This document shows, one piece after another, positions 1 to 7,144 of a stretch of 13,214 nucleotides of DNA. Under the pieces are notes generated by a model. The model made no database searches, was not told the DNA's origin, and saw only the letters and a list, made by a program, of their open reading frames with translations. Numbering within the stretch: position 1 is the stretch's first letter; each line of letters starts with the position of its first letter. The DNA comes from CAYNNP01 sp964398215. GTDB lineage: Bacteria; Planctomycetota; Planctomycetia; Pirellulales; Pirellulaceae. A program made the translations under genes and the position numbers. The stretch lies in the NCBI GenBank assembly GCA_964398215.1, contig CAYNNP010000187.1, positions 1 to 13,214 of the forward strand. Reading direction: 5' to 3'.

Positions 1-186
1 GAGCAGTTTGTGGGTTGCCCGGATTTCGAATTCCGTACTGGTCATCCCGCATAATTCAGAACTACGGAAATCCCTTGGTACCTCAACCGAGGGAGCCGAA
101 CTGTAGTCACATAAGCCACGCTCTGCGTAACAAGGACTGGTCGCAGCAAACTCGCGTTGGCACTGTCTACACATTTTCGTTTGCAT

Positions 187-191
187 GGAGG
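187..191 (+). promoter_or_regulatory. Ribosome binding site deciding the start at 200
   Basis: A perfect GGAGG lies 8 nt before the ATG at 200. The in-frame ATG at 185 overlaps this motif and would place five residues before an otherwise standard signal peptide, so the downstream start is preferred. Confidence 0.7.
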
Positions 192-199
192 TAAACGCG

Positions 200-1174
200 A
201 TGCGTCATACAATGGTATTTCGTTTTCTAAGTCTTGCGGTCGTCGCAATATTGAGTCTACCCGCGGCCGCTCAGTCGCTGGAACAACCCGTTCGCCCAAT
301 GGATTCAAGCTACGATCAGGGCGTTGAGTTGGGATCGTCTGAGGTTTCATTCCAGGACCGGATTGCGAGTCTTGAGTCTCGGTTGGGAATGGTCGAATCA
401 CGCGGCAGCGGATCATCGTCTTGCAATCGTTGCCCGATTCCATCAACGCGTATCTCAACCAAACTAAAAGGATGTTCGACAAGCTATTCGGGAGCTGAGC
501 TTCTGTTGCTGAAACCACATGTCGGTGCATTAAGCGGCAATGTGCTTGGCGCTGCAGGAAACGTCACCAACACATTTGACTACGACCTTGCCCCCAGGAT
601 TTTCATGGGACGCGAGCGAGCCGATGGGTTGGGTTTCCGAGCAACGTACTTTCAGTATGACCACGGAAACGATCCGTCCGGCCTTGGTGTGAGAACTGGC
701 CTGGAGCTTCACGCCTTGGATATCGAAGCTACCAGCCGGACTCGATTCTGCGGATCGGATCTGATGTTCACGGGAGGATTCCGCTACGCAAATATGGAAC
801 AAGATTTTTCGGTCGCCGGAAACGCACTGAACCTAGAAACAGACGGCGTCGGGCTAACGATTGGAACTCGCATGTCACGCGACATCGGTAACACCGGATG
901 GGACCTGATCATTGGCGGACGTGCGAGCTTCTTGCTAACTGACAACGACGTGTCCGTAACTGGCTTGCTCTCTGCCACGAGCGATGAAAGCACCACCAAG
1001 GTTCTGGAAGCTCAATTGGCGGTTAGCCGCACTCGTGAATTGTCCAATGGCGCTCAATTGGTCAGCCAGTTTGGTTTGGAAGTTCAAAACTGGGAAGCTC
1101 CCTTGGTCACAAGCTTGCTTTCGAACGACATTTCACTGTTCGGTCCTACCATTCGAATGGGTTTAAACTTCTAA
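200..1174 (+). CDS. Exported outer-membrane beta-barrel protein (Lpg1974/BBP7-like)
   Basis: Probable outer-membrane barrel of 324 residues; its substrate or pore role cannot be read from the sequence. Residues 1-25 form a signal peptide (hydrophobic core about 6-20, cleavage after Ala-Ala-Ala before Gln25). Residues 50-67 are a short heptad-like helix, followed by a Ser/Gly stretch with a C-x-x-C pair (Cys75, Cys78) and further cysteines at 92 and 184. From about residue 97 to the end, short alternating hydrophobic segments with Gly and aromatic residues suggest antiparallel strands. The protein ends in Gly-Leu-Asn-Phe; a terminal Phe is the usual BAM recognition signal. The overall plan resembles the Lpg1974/BBP7-type barrels common in Pirellulaceae, judged from memory of the family. 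I chose the ATG at 200 because GGAGG lies 8 nt before it; the ATG at 185 overlaps that ribosome site. I see no convincing promoter in bases 1-184. Confidence 0.75.
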   Translation: MRHTMVFRFLSLAVVAILSLPAAAQSLEQPVRPMDSSYDQGVELGSSEVSFQDRIASLESRLGMVESRGSGSSSCNRCPIPSTRISTKLKGCSTSYSGAELLLLKPHVGALSGNVLGAAGNVTNTFDYDLAPRIFMGRERADGLGFRATYFQYDHGNDPSGLGVRTGLELHALDIEATSRTRFCGSDLMFTGGFRYANMEQDFSVAGNALNLETDGVGLTIGTRMSRDIGNTGWDLIIGGRASFLLTDNDVSVTGLLSATSDESTTKVLEAQLAVSRTRELSNGAQLVSQFGLEVQNWEAPLVTSLLSNDISLFGPTIRMGLNF

Positions 1175-1207
1175 AGAACGCCCGACCATCAGCTAATTAA
1201 CTCCAGG

Positions 1208-1245
1208 CGGTCTCCTTTGCAAATCTGCAGAGGAGACCGTTTTTT
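1208..1245 (+). terminator. Intrinsic terminator of the barrel gene
   Basis: Bases 1208-1221 pair with 1226-1239 in a 14-bp stem with a single G-U wobble and a 4-nt AATC loop, followed directly by six T (1240-1245). It starts 33 nt after the stop codon. The other strand has no T-tract at the stem foot, so it should not stop the convergent sulfatase transcript efficiently. Confidence 0.92.
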
Positions 1246-1309
1246 ATTGGTCAACATTGGTCTCCCGAAAGACAAATGAGCACAGCAAAACAACTCTGCG
1301 CAGGCGACA

Positions 1310-3790
1310 TCACGGTTGATCGCCTTTTGCATTCCGGATCAAGAAATCGACAAGCGGCTGGCACTCAAAAAATCCTCGCCAGTAGTTGTGGCCTTGGTCG
1401 TCAATCCGGATCAGATCAAAATGTTGGCTTGCACCCTGTTCTTCGTAGATGGTTTCAAGCGTCGCTGAATTCTCTTTGATTGGAACCACATTGTCATCAT
1501 TCCCATGGATAATGAAAACCGGAATCTTTGCCTTTGCTAACACTGCCGCCGACTTGATCGGATTGAATTCTGATTGTCGCCGCTCCAACTCTTTCGCAGA
1601 CAGACGATACACAGAGGCGGCTCGATCAAACCCGGGATAGGTCGATAGATCATAAACCGGATAAATGCCACCAATCCCAGCGACTTTATCCGGATTCGCG
1701 ATCGCCCAGCTACTGACCCACAGACCGCCACGGCTTCGTCCAAGCAACGCGGGTTTAGCCGAATAGCCGTTTGACACCATGTGTTTGTGCAACGCATCAA
1801 AGTGCCGAAGAGCATGCGGCGAACCGTATCCTTCGCCCACATCGATTCCGGCAACAGCGACGCCCGCAGCCAGGAACCGCTCATGCATCCAAGTCTCGGC
1901 CTTATCGGGAGTGCGTGGAAGCGTTGGCCCATAAAAGATCCACGGTTTGTTCTCGTCTGGTTGCTGCTTTGGTTGCATCACAAAAGTATGCCGATCATTC
2001 AGCAAAAACGATTTGCCATTCAACAAGACTTGTTGACGTTTGGGCTTAGCATCGGCTTGTGCTTTTTTCATCGGCGAACTCGCGTTACTCTTACGCTGTG
2101 CCTTGTTAGCTTTTTCCAGAGCGGCTGGTGAAAGATCGCGGGATGCTGTTTCAGTAAATTCATTCGTCATGCGATTCCACTCTGAAACCAATTCCGCCAG
2201 TTTCTCGTGTTCAGCAATGGCCAAGTCCGATGATTCGTCTCGGTCAGCTTTCAGGTTGTATAGCTCCCATGGTTCACCGACTGGCGCGACGGCTTTCCAG
2301 TCACCTTGGCGGATCGCTTTGTTGCCATCGTGGAACCACCAAATTGGCCGCTCAAGTCGCTGGGGATCTTCCGTCGATTTGCTGAACAAGTCGACCATAC
2401 TGACACCAGGAAACGCGGGTTGGTCAGCCGCCTGCCCAGGCTTAAGATCCACTAGATCCAAAATCGTTGGAACAATATCAATCACATGACCGGGCGTGTT
2501 GCGAAACTCTCCTTTTCCTGCAATCCCATTTGGCCAAGCCATGATCAACGGCGTCGATGTCCCGCCTTCGTGAGTCCACGTTTTGTGACGCCGGAATGGA
2601 GTGTTCGCGACGGTGGACCAACCTGGACCAAGACACAGATACGTACCAGCGGAACCGGGCGGCAGACTCGGATCATGACCATCGTCACGAACCATGATCT
2701 CCGCACTCGCGCCGTTGTCGGACAAGAATATGACCAACGTGTTTTCCCATTGCCCCATGTCTTTGATTTGCTGAAAGACACGTCCGATTTCGATATCCAT
2801 TCGGTGGATCATCGCCGCATGTATCGCCATCTTGTTGGCTTGAAATTGCTTTTGTTCATCGTTCAGATTTTTCCACGAGATCGGTTTGTTGACTTCGGCT
2901 GGCCCAAGCTTTTCAAACGCATCTGCAAAATGATACGGCGGTCCCAATCGGGATTCGACGCGCGACAACTGGTTCACGCCAGCGGATTCGGCGATCCCAA
3001 GTTTGATTTGCCGTTTCCATCGCTGGGCTCTGATTGCATCCCAGCCTGCGTCGTAGGTGTCTTCGTAAACCGCGATGTCTTGCGGCAGAGCATGAAGCGG
3101 AAAGTGCGGTGCGGCAAACGCCAAGTAGTGAAAGAACGGCTGTTTAGCATGTTCCGTTTGATGTTCTTTCAGGACTTCGATAGCGTGATCTGCCAAAACG
3201 GTTGTTGCATAAAAGTCAGTGCCTTTTTCAACCGCTGGCAAGGCCTTGTCATCTTTGAAGTGCCGTTTGGGGTTAAAGAACCTGCCCTGGTCTTTCAAAT
3301 AGTACGAACGATCAAACCCGTTTTGAATCGGCATTCCATCGATGTGCCATTTCCCAGTGTGGTACGAACGGTAGCCAGCAGGTTGCAACAGTCGTGGCGC
3401 CAGAAACGCCCACTCGGGACGCTTGCCACGATTCCCACCGCCAGATGGAATCCCGGCGAGTGCGTCGCGCCGAATTTGCTGAGCGTAGTAGCCGGTCAAC
3501 AATGAACCGCGCGTCGGCCAACATCTTGCGGTGTTATAAAACTGAGTGAACCGCAGCCCATTGCCAGCCAGCGTGTCCAAATTGGGTGTTTGAATCTCGC
3601 TTCCGTAGCAACCCAGGTCAGAAAAACCAAGATCATCCGCCATGATTAACAGCACATTGGGACGATCAGTTGTCTGCCCCATCACGTTCTTGGCATTAGC
3701 ACTCGCAAATAGAGCAAGGATCGCAATCGCACAGGCAACGGACTTAGCATTGACGCAGGAACAATCGCCGTGTTTAACAAGTAGATTCAC
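1310..3790 (-). CDS. Exported sulfatase fused to a C-terminal alpha/beta-hydrolase
   Basis: Bifunctional enzyme of 826 residues, predicted to remove sulfate esters and, through a second domain, to cleave another ester or peptide bond. Signal peptide about 1-33 (core 17-30, Ala-Asn-Ala before Lys34). Sulfatase domain about 43-545: metal-binding Asp52-Asp53, the formylglycine signature CWPTRGSLLTG with Cys90 and Arg94, Lys147 and His149, His229, Asp358-Asn359 and Lys403. Residues 546-585 are a Lys/Ala/Ser-rich linker. The hydrolase domain (about 586-822) has the nucleophile elbow GRSRGG (Ser686), Asp766 within HGNDDNVVP, and His801, a complete triad. Usual sulfatases of this type end near residue 545, so the hydrolase is an addition. 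The start is GTG at 3790; an in-frame stop lies four codons upstream and no later start keeps the signal peptide. AAGAG lies 6 nt before it. Sulfatase identity is near certain; the hydrolase substrate is unknown. An anaerobic or FGE-type maturase must act from elsewhere in the genome. Confidence 0.93.
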   Translation of the reverse strand: MNLLVKHGDCSCVNAKSVACAIAILALFASANAKNVMGQTTDRPNVLLIMADDLGFSDLGCYGSEIQTPNLDTLAGNGLRFTQFYNTARCWPTRGSLLTGYYAQQIRRDALAGIPSGGGNRGKRPEWAFLAPRLLQPAGYRSYHTGKWHIDGMPIQNGFDRSYYLKDQGRFFNPKRHFKDDKALPAVEKGTDFYATTVLADHAIEVLKEHQTEHAKQPFFHYLAFAAPHFPLHALPQDIAVYEDTYDAGWDAIRAQRWKRQIKLGIAESAGVNQLSRVESRLGPPYHFADAFEKLGPAEVNKPISWKNLNDEQKQFQANKMAIHAAMIHRMDIEIGRVFQQIKDMGQWENTLVIFLSDNGASAEIMVRDDGHDPSLPPGSAGTYLCLGPGWSTVANTPFRRHKTWTHEGGTSTPLIMAWPNGIAGKGEFRNTPGHVIDIVPTILDLVDLKPGQAADQPAFPGVSMVDLFSKSTEDPQRLERPIWWFHDGNKAIRQGDWKAVAPVGEPWELYNLKADRDESSDLAIAEHEKLAELVSEWNRMTNEFTETASRDLSPAALEKANKAQRKSNASSPMKKAQADAKPKRQQVLLNGKSFLLNDRHTFVMQPKQQPDENKPWIFYGPTLPRTPDKAETWMHERFLAAGVAVAGIDVGEGYGSPHALRHFDALHKHMVSNGYSAKPALLGRSRGGLWVSSWAIANPDKVAGIGGIYPVYDLSTYPGFDRAASVYRLSAKELERRQSEFNPIKSAAVLAKAKIPVFIIHGNDDNVVPIKENSATLETIYEEQGASQHFDLIRIDDQGHNYWRGFFECQPLVDFLIRNAKGDQP

Positions 3791-3896
3791 AGTTGGCTCT
3801 TATCAGAGTGCGACGGCTAGGTTTAAATCACTCGGATATCTTACTCTCTCAGCGACATGCTCGGGGCCAGCCCGTCTGACATCGCGACCCGCGCAT

Positions 3897-3926
3897 AAAA
3901 AAACCCAACGAATCAATCGTTGGGTT
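3897..3926 (-). terminator. Intrinsic terminator of the small exported-protein gene
   Basis: Read on the minus strand, a perfect 10-bp stem (3926-3917 with 3911-3902) with a 5-nt loop is followed by a run of T down to base 3897. It begins about 30 nt after the stop codon at 3957. It separates this gene from the downstream sulfatase on the same strand, which therefore probably has its own promoter within 3791-3896. I could not identify that promoter. Confidence 0.9.
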
Positions 3927-3956
3927 CATGTTGTTTACGTCTATCAAAGATCGAGA

Positions 3957-4550
3957 CTAGCGAGTTCGAAAGATTCGAGATGGCTGAGGTGGCGAAACAT
4001 TTGATGACCTGATTGGTGTGCTGACATTTCTCGTTGGCGTACCAGACGAAGGTGCCGATGGCTTGTTGCTCAGCAGTTGCCAACGTTTACCATTCATGCC
4101 ACTAGTTGCACTCCAAGCCAAGCCAGGAACAAACAGGATGGACGAAATCGTTGGTCCGTTGATGGTTGCTGAACCCCATTCTGTTTCGACGTTGATGATT
4201 TTCATATCAGTAGCGCCAGTGATCGAGTCACCATTTAGCATCACAACAGTTGTGGATGCATCTTCGGCAGAAGCAAATCGAATTCCCGCGACTTCCGAGA
4301 GAGGAACATCGATCGCGCCAAACGAGCTTTGCAGACTCAGTGTGGATGTTTCGCTTGTTAGGGTTCCAGAAATTTTCGTATCTGAATGCAAACTAACATT
4401 GACGCTCAACGGACGCGCCTTGGATGACATCGTAGCTTTGGCAACTGGCTTTGCGACAGTTAGCTTCGGTTCAGCGTCTTGCGCAAAAAGGCTTGACGAA
4501 ACCGTCAGTGCAGCGATCGCTGCGAGGGCAATGAAATTGAAGTATTTCAT
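3957..4550 (-). CDS. Small exported protein with two tandem beta-type repeats
   Basis: No named family recognised with certainty. The protein has 197 residues. Signal peptide 1-23 (core 5-20, cleavage after Leu-Phe-Ala before Gln24), so it is periplasmic or secreted. Two related units follow, about 55-93 and 105-142. With a constant 48-residue offset, Leu73/Val121, Phe77/Trp125, Gly78/Gly126, Val82/Ile130, Val87/Ile135, Ile90/Ile138 and Phe92/Phe140 line up. Each unit begins with a short Asp-x-I-(S/T)-G turn (Gly62, Gly112). The pattern suggests small beta-barrel or Sm-like strands. I recall similar exported proteins in planctomycetes, sometimes with more repeats. The tail after about 160 is rich in Ser, Pro, Thr and Arg and looks disordered. 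The ATG at 4550 is chosen because the signal peptide begins there; GGAG lies 10 nt upstream. A longer frame to 4598 would only add residues before the signal peptide. Confidence 0.78.
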   Translation of the reverse strand: MKYFNFIALAAIAALTVSSSLFAQDAEPKLTVAKPVAKATMSSKARPLSVNVSLHSDTKISGTLTSETSTLSLQSSFGAIDVPLSEVAGIRFASAEDASTTVVMLNGDSITGATDMKIINVETEWGSATINGPTISSILFVPGLAWSATSGMNGKRWQLLSNKPSAPSSGTPTRNVSTPIRSSNVSPPQPSRIFRTR

Positions 4551-4814
4551 CGAATTGGAACTCCAGGGGGTGAAACAAAATGCTTGACGCCCATACACAT
4601 AGAGAGCGTTACAACCGAAACTAATTGCACTTTGCAGAGTGCCAATGCATTTTTTGCCTAGTCGTAACAGTTTGTTGAATTATGCCCGCGTAGTTGGAAT
4701 AACCGTAACCTTCCTACGATCCGATCGGGCGCCAACGCCAGGATTTTCGCCGTTCAGAAGGGAAGCACCGTTTTGGCGCCCCAATACGCCGGTTTTTCAT
4801 TGCCATCACTGTTA

Positions 4815-4897
4815 GTCCCGAAGGGACGGCATGTTGTAGCCACGGGTGCAAACCCGTGGTTACGGAGATCAAAACGCACGCGTAACCCCGAAGGGGT
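4815..4897 (+). repeat. REP-like element 1
   Basis: Small hairpin 4815-4827 (5-bp stem, GAA loop); linker 4828-4835; large hairpin 4836-4863 with GTAG at 4836-4839, a 12-bp stem containing one G-U pair (4839/4860) and the loop GCAA (4848-4851); spacer 4864-4884; small hairpin 4885-4897 (five pairs, GAA loop), which extends beyond one mismatch to 4882-4883/4899-4900. Confidence 0.8.
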
Positions 4898-4928
4898 GAC
4901 ATGAATTGGTTACGTTGGGTCTCCTGTC

Positions 4929-5011
4929 GTCCCTTCGGGACTAGGATTGTCGTGGCGATTTCGGTTCCATGGGCTCGCGCCCACGGCTACATCATGTCGC
5001 CACTTCGTGGC
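4929..5011 (-). repeat. REP-like element 2 (inverted copy)
   Basis: Read on the minus strand: small hairpin 5011-4999 (GCCAC/GTGGC, GAA loop); linker 4998-4991; GTAG at 4990-4987; large hairpin 4986-4967 with an 8-bp stem including one G-U pair and the loop GCGA; spacer 4962-4942; small hairpin 4941-4929, the exact inverse of 4815-4827. Every segment length equals that of element 1, although the GTAG arm is unpaired here. Confidence 0.78.
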
Positions 5012-5207
5012 TGCGGACTCAATCAGAACCAAGAGGTACCGAACAAGATACCGATGCTGAGAGCCGATTTGTCGGACAGTTTCATCGCCAAAGTTGTTTG
5101 CGAATGCTTTGCTTTGGTAGTCGAAATGACATCGGAACTGCATAATCATTGTCACTCCGACTGGTACTCTGCCGTCGTTGGTTTTTGCACCCCGCACCAA
5201 GAACTCG

Positions 5208-6992
5208 ATGTCCTACCATTTGATCAAAGATCTGTTGAACACGCTGGAACGAGAGGTCGTTCTTTCGACCAAGGCGAGCCGTGCGCATCGAGACCAATTG
5301 GCGCTGGCGTCCAGTAGCCTTGATGAATTGATCCAGCAGCGCACGGAGGCGTTCATTCAGCTTGCCCAGCACTATTTGCCTGAACTCTCGCATCAATCGG
5401 TCAGCAAAAGCTGGCAAGAAGTGCGTGAACAGCTCGTTGGAATTCTGCAAGTCAAGCAATATGAACGCGGTGAGTCGCAACGCAAAATCAAGGCCGCCAA
5501 CGAACGGCTGGAGGATTTTCACGAACAACGCGAGCGACTGCAAAAGCGAATCGACGAAGAACGCGTTGTCTTAAACGATAAATTTGAAAGCGTGCGAAAA
5601 GAGCTACAAGAAGATCCCGAGGTCAAGTCACACAACCGTGAGATCGTTCGGATTGATCGCGAAGTTGAATCCTGCCTCAGCCAGCTTGAGCAATCAAAAG
5701 CAAACTCTGCCGAGAAGCTTCCCGATTATGAGCAATCAAGTCTATTCAGTTACTTGAATGACGAAAAATTTGGTACGCCTGAATACCAAGGCACAGGGTT
5801 GAAACGACGCTGGGACCGCTGGCTTGCCAAACTGATTGGTTACAAGAATGCGAAACAGAGTTTTGATTTTCTTTTGCAAACGCCAAAGCATTTGAAAGAA
5901 TTGATCGATTCGAAACAGCAACGCTATCGTAGCTTGCTGGAAATACTGGCCGAAAAACGGATCGAAGCGGTCAAGCGACACGGGCTGTCTGAACAAAAAC
6001 AGATTTGGCAAGATGCCTGCAATGAGCTGTCGGTTATCAATGATCAAATTGAAGATGAACAATGGAAGGTTGCTGCCTACGAAGACGAAATTTGTGAACT
6101 GGATAACGTTCGCGGCGAGCACTATGAATCTGCGCTGAAGATCTATCAAAACTTTTTGCAAACCACAGAACCCGAGACCTTGCGGGTCTACGCCGAGTGT
6201 ACAGAGTCGCCTGTGGATGATCAGATCTGCGCTCAGCTTCGTCAGGTGGGCAAAGAAATTGAATCCAAGCAACAGTCAAACGCTGCGCTATTTACCGAGA
6301 TCGCGAGCGCCGAAAAATGGATTGCGTTGGTGCGAGACTTGGATCGGCGATTACGCCGTTTTGCGATCCAGACGCCCGGGCGTTTTCATAGCACAAGAGA
6401 TTTTGACTTCCAAGACTTCCTGGCTCAAGTTCGCTCCCAAGAACAATCGCCCACCGATGCTTGGCGAAAATTGCGGCAAGAGTTTTTGGCTCACAAAAGT
6501 GTGAATGAAAAACCAAGTTTCTTGGAACACCTTGGCCAACAGATCAGTCAAATGAATCCGCTGGATGCAACGTTTGCGGCGGCCAGCGACTTTGTTTGGA
6601 AAGCCCCCAGTGGCAACGCGATTGACATTAGTGACGTTGTCTGGATTCCGGACAATGAAAATTTGGCGGCGCATCACTTCGACGGTTTGTGGTATCGAGC
6701 ATTGTGGTCATGCCAGTCTCGGCCCGAGGCACGCTACGTTTTGCGGTTTTTGCGAGCAGCGGAAATCCGGTGCTTTGTTCATACGTATAGTGATGATCCT
6801 GTTCGGTCCAATTCGGCTCAGAAATTCGAGGTCGTCGTGGCCTATCCGGATATCGAAAAAGCAAAAAATATCGTCTCGGTCGCTCAACAGAATCGTGAAA
6901 AAGCGTGGCGTTGCAAGTGCGGAAAATTTGTGAATACTGGTTTTTCAAGTTGCTGGTACTGCGGACGGCGAAAAACGAACGCACGACGATAA
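5208..6992 (+). CDS. Coiled-coil protein with DUF2007-like domain and C-terminal zinc finger
   Basis: Cytoplasmic protein of 594 residues, function unknown. Residues about 1-175 and 225-385 are highly charged, rich in Glu, Gln, Lys and Arg with heptad-spaced Leu/Ile, consistent with long coiled coils. A break at about 178-215 contains aromatic and basic residues. Residues about 460-500 form a compact segment rich in Trp, Asp and Ala. About 505-558 resembles the DUF2007 (putative signal-transducing) fold: a helix, a strand ending Arg-Cys-Phe-Val, a variable loop, the strand EVVVAYP and a helix with Ala-Lys. The tail holds Cys569-x-Cys571 and Cys582-x2-Cys585 with Trp567 and Asn576, close to a RanBP2-type finger. 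There is no signal peptide, membrane segment or Walker motif. The ATG at 5208 is preferred over the TTG at 5178, although its ribosome site is weak (AAGAA). The next gene is 152 nt away with its own promoter candidate. Domain naming is from pattern only. Confidence 0.85.
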   Translation: MSYHLIKDLLNTLEREVVLSTKASRAHRDQLALASSSLDELIQQRTEAFIQLAQHYLPELSHQSVSKSWQEVREQLVGILQVKQYERGESQRKIKAANERLEDFHEQRERLQKRIDEERVVLNDKFESVRKELQEDPEVKSHNREIVRIDREVESCLSQLEQSKANSAEKLPDYEQSSLFSYLNDEKFGTPEYQGTGLKRRWDRWLAKLIGYKNAKQSFDFLLQTPKHLKELIDSKQQRYRSLLEILAEKRIEAVKRHGLSEQKQIWQDACNELSVINDQIEDEQWKVAAYEDEICELDNVRGEHYESALKIYQNFLQTTEPETLRVYAECTESPVDDQICAQLRQVGKEIESKQQSNAALFTEIASAEKWIALVRDLDRRLRRFAIQTPGRFHSTRDFDFQDFLAQVRSQEQSPTDAWRKLRQEFLAHKSVNEKPSFLEHLGQQISQMNPLDATFAAASDFVWKAPSGNAIDISDVVWIPDNENLAAHHFDGLWYRALWSCQSRPEARYVLRFLRAAEIRCFVHTYSDDPVRSNSAQKFEVVVAYPDIEKAKNIVSVAQQNREKAWRCKCGKFVNTGFSSCWYCGRRKTNARR

Positions 6993-6993
6993 A

Positions 6994-7015
6994 ACCTGAA
7001 AATATCTTCTCAGGT
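6994..7015 (+). terminator. Weak hairpin after the coiled-coil gene
   Basis: ACCTGA (6994-6999) pairs with TCAGGT (7010-7015) around a 10-nt loop, directly after the stop codon. No T-tract follows, so termination is uncertain. Confidence 0.3.
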
Positions 7016-7034
7016 CAACAAACGACCTAACAAA

Positions 7035-7065
7035 TTGACAGAATCGTCGTTGTCTACGCTATAAG
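7035..7065 (+). promoter_or_regulatory. Candidate sigma-70-type promoter for the macroglobulin gene
   Basis: TTGACA (7035-7040) matches the -35 consensus exactly. TATAAG (7060-7065) matches five of six -10 bases. The 19-nt spacing is slightly long. It lies 80 nt before the GTG start at 7145. Planctomycete promoters are poorly defined, so this rests on the general bacterial consensus. Confidence 0.4.
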
Positions 7066-7144
7066 TCACGGCTTAGCGGATATCTTTGATAAGTTACGTG
7101 GCCCTCATCACGAATTCTCAAACTCTCGAAACAGGACCGTTGAC

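Larger units (their letters stand above)
4815..5011. repeat. BIME-like pair of inverted GTAG-hairpin (REP-like) elements
   Basis: Two 83-nt elements in inverted orientation (4815-4897 on +, 4929-5011 on -) are separated by 31 nt. Each consists of a 13-nt hairpin with a C-GAA-G loop, an 8-nt linker (GGCATGTT or GACATGAT), a 28-nt block starting GTAG with a GNRA-looped hairpin, a 21-nt spacer and a second 13-nt GAA hairpin. GTAG at the foot of a hairpin and head-to-head pairing are the hallmarks of REP/BIME elements mobilised by RAYT transposases. No transposase lies in this window, so any mobilisation would be in trans. The assignment to REP-like elements is inference from architecture. Confidence 0.75.
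4551..5207. other. Divergent intergenic region, no gene supported
   Basis: About 650 bases between two divergent genes. Bases 4627-4642 hold a small inverted repeat (GCACT/AGTGC) about 80 nt before the minus-strand start, a possible operator. Bases 4728-4739 and 4775-4790 are two weak GGCG/CGCC hairpins. Bases 4815-5011 hold the paired structured repeats listed separately. Bases 5012-5207 show nothing clear apart from a CATAAT (5141-5146) that lacks a matching -35. The short frames here translate the hairpins and have no ribosome site or recognisable domain. Confidence 0.7.

Noticed and set aside
42..530. Minus-strand open frame of 162 codons
   Set aside because: It overlaps the 5' half of the barrel gene, which has a perfect ribosome site, a signal peptide and a terminator. 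The antisense frame has no recognisable domain.
2486..3505. Plus-strand open frame of 339 codons
   Set aside because: It lies entirely antisense to the conserved sulfatase domain; the translation is low in recognisable structure and lacks a ribosome site.
1310..3790. Possible assembly error joining a sulfatase gene to a separate hydrolase gene
   Set aside because: The reading frame is continuous, the linker is a plausible Lys/Ala-rich tether, and no start codon with a ribosome site or signal peptide was seen at the domain junction.
4018..4587. Plus-strand open frame of 189 codons opposite the small exported protein
   Set aside because: The minus strand has the signal peptide, internal repeat and downstream terminator; the plus strand has none of these.
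4815..5011. CRISPR array or riboswitch
   Set aside because: The units are inverted rather than direct, are internally palindromic and have no unique spacers. The inverted pairing fits no riboswitch class I know, and the elements face outward between divergent genes.
5178..5207. TTG start for the coiled-coil gene
   Set aside because: No ribosome site precedes it, and the ten added residues bring no feature; the ATG at 5208 is more likely, though not certain.
4901..5317. Open frames through the structured repeats
   Set aside because: They translate the hairpins; this kind of frame is a common false call in repeat-rich intergenic DNA. The 3' end also overlaps the coiled-coil gene in another frame.
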